From positions 532,697 through 565,177 of the forward strand of contig NW_003140313.1 in assembly GCF_000003605.2 (NCBI RefSeq): a stretch of DNA of 32,481 nt, read 5' to 3'. Numbering within the stretch: position 1 is the stretch's first letter; each line of letters opens with the position of its first letter. The notes under the pieces were generated by a model, which saw nothing but the letters and a program-made list of their open reading frames with translations, was not told the origin of the DNA and did no database searches. Both the position numbers and the translations under genes were made by a program. Positions 32,386 through 32,481 of this stretch are shown piece by piece. Source of the stretch: Saccoglossus kowalevskii. Lineage: Eukaryota > Hemichordata > Enteropneusta > Harrimaniidae.

Positions 32386-32481
32386 GTCAGTATTTATTAT
32401 TAATGTATCATGCAGTTTTTTATGTCCAAAACAGAAAGTAGTGGACAATACGTAGGACACCAACCATTGCAGACATATTCA

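Noticed and set aside
1-32481. CRISPR arrays, operons, tRNA or rRNA genes
   Set aside because: No spaced direct repeats, cloverleaf sequences or rRNA segments were recognised; the organisation is eukaryotic.

Overview
The window is nuclear DNA from an animal, most likely a marine invertebrate; I cannot name the species. It is AT-rich and intron-rich, and its exons have GT-AG boundaries and encode extracellular modules (CUB, LDL-receptor class A). Polyadenylation signals, a non-LTR retrotransposon, solo LTRs and DNA-transposon debris are present. There is no sign of bacterial or viral gene organisation.

The core is a tandem, same-strand (+) cluster of three paralogous genes with one five-exon plan. 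Exon 1 (73 nt) encodes a signal peptide, exons 2 and 3 (143 and 205 nt) encode one CUB domain, exon 4 (126 or 129 nt) encodes one LDLa module, and exon 5 encodes a transmembrane helix and cytoplasmic tail. Gene 1 (11833-15729) is complete and predicts 262 aa. Gene 2 (17088-23628) predicts about 333 aa, but most of its exon 2 lies in an 856-base run of N. Gene 3 (28456-32385) lacks its last exon because the window ends. Intron phases (1, 0, 1, 1) are identical wherever they can be read, so CUB and LDLa are both symmetric 1-1 modules. The tails of genes 1 and 2 share a YGFQ motif and a C-terminal PPxY motif overlapping YxxPhi (hydrophobic). Gene 2 also has a 13-residue (39-nt) tandem repeat rich in YxxQ. 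The proteins look like small single-pass cell-surface receptors or co-receptors; their function is unknown.

The cluster has undergone birth and death. Decayed copies of exon 2 lie at 6860-6934, 8745-8832 and 25335-25418, and a decayed copy of exon 1 lies inside intron 1 of gene 2 (about 17739-17806). Flanking intron-like and promoter-like sequence is also duplicated. At least six units can therefore be inferred, three of them dead.

Mobile DNA by region: a 5'-truncated, dead L1/Tx1-like LINE (about 1836-4964) sits in the first dead unit and is itself interrupted by a solo LTR (2569-3200, TSD GAGG). A second copy of that LTR (22155-22814, TSD GTAT) lies in intron 4 of gene 2 and splits a 17-bp palindrome. 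Intron 2 of gene 2 is a nest of a foldback element, a PIF/Harbinger-like transposase fragment, a strong hairpin and a different solo LTR (20567-20894, TSD ATAGC). The long stretches 1-1500, 9430-11560, 15900-16740, 23840-25320 and 25420-28180 hold no gene that I can support.
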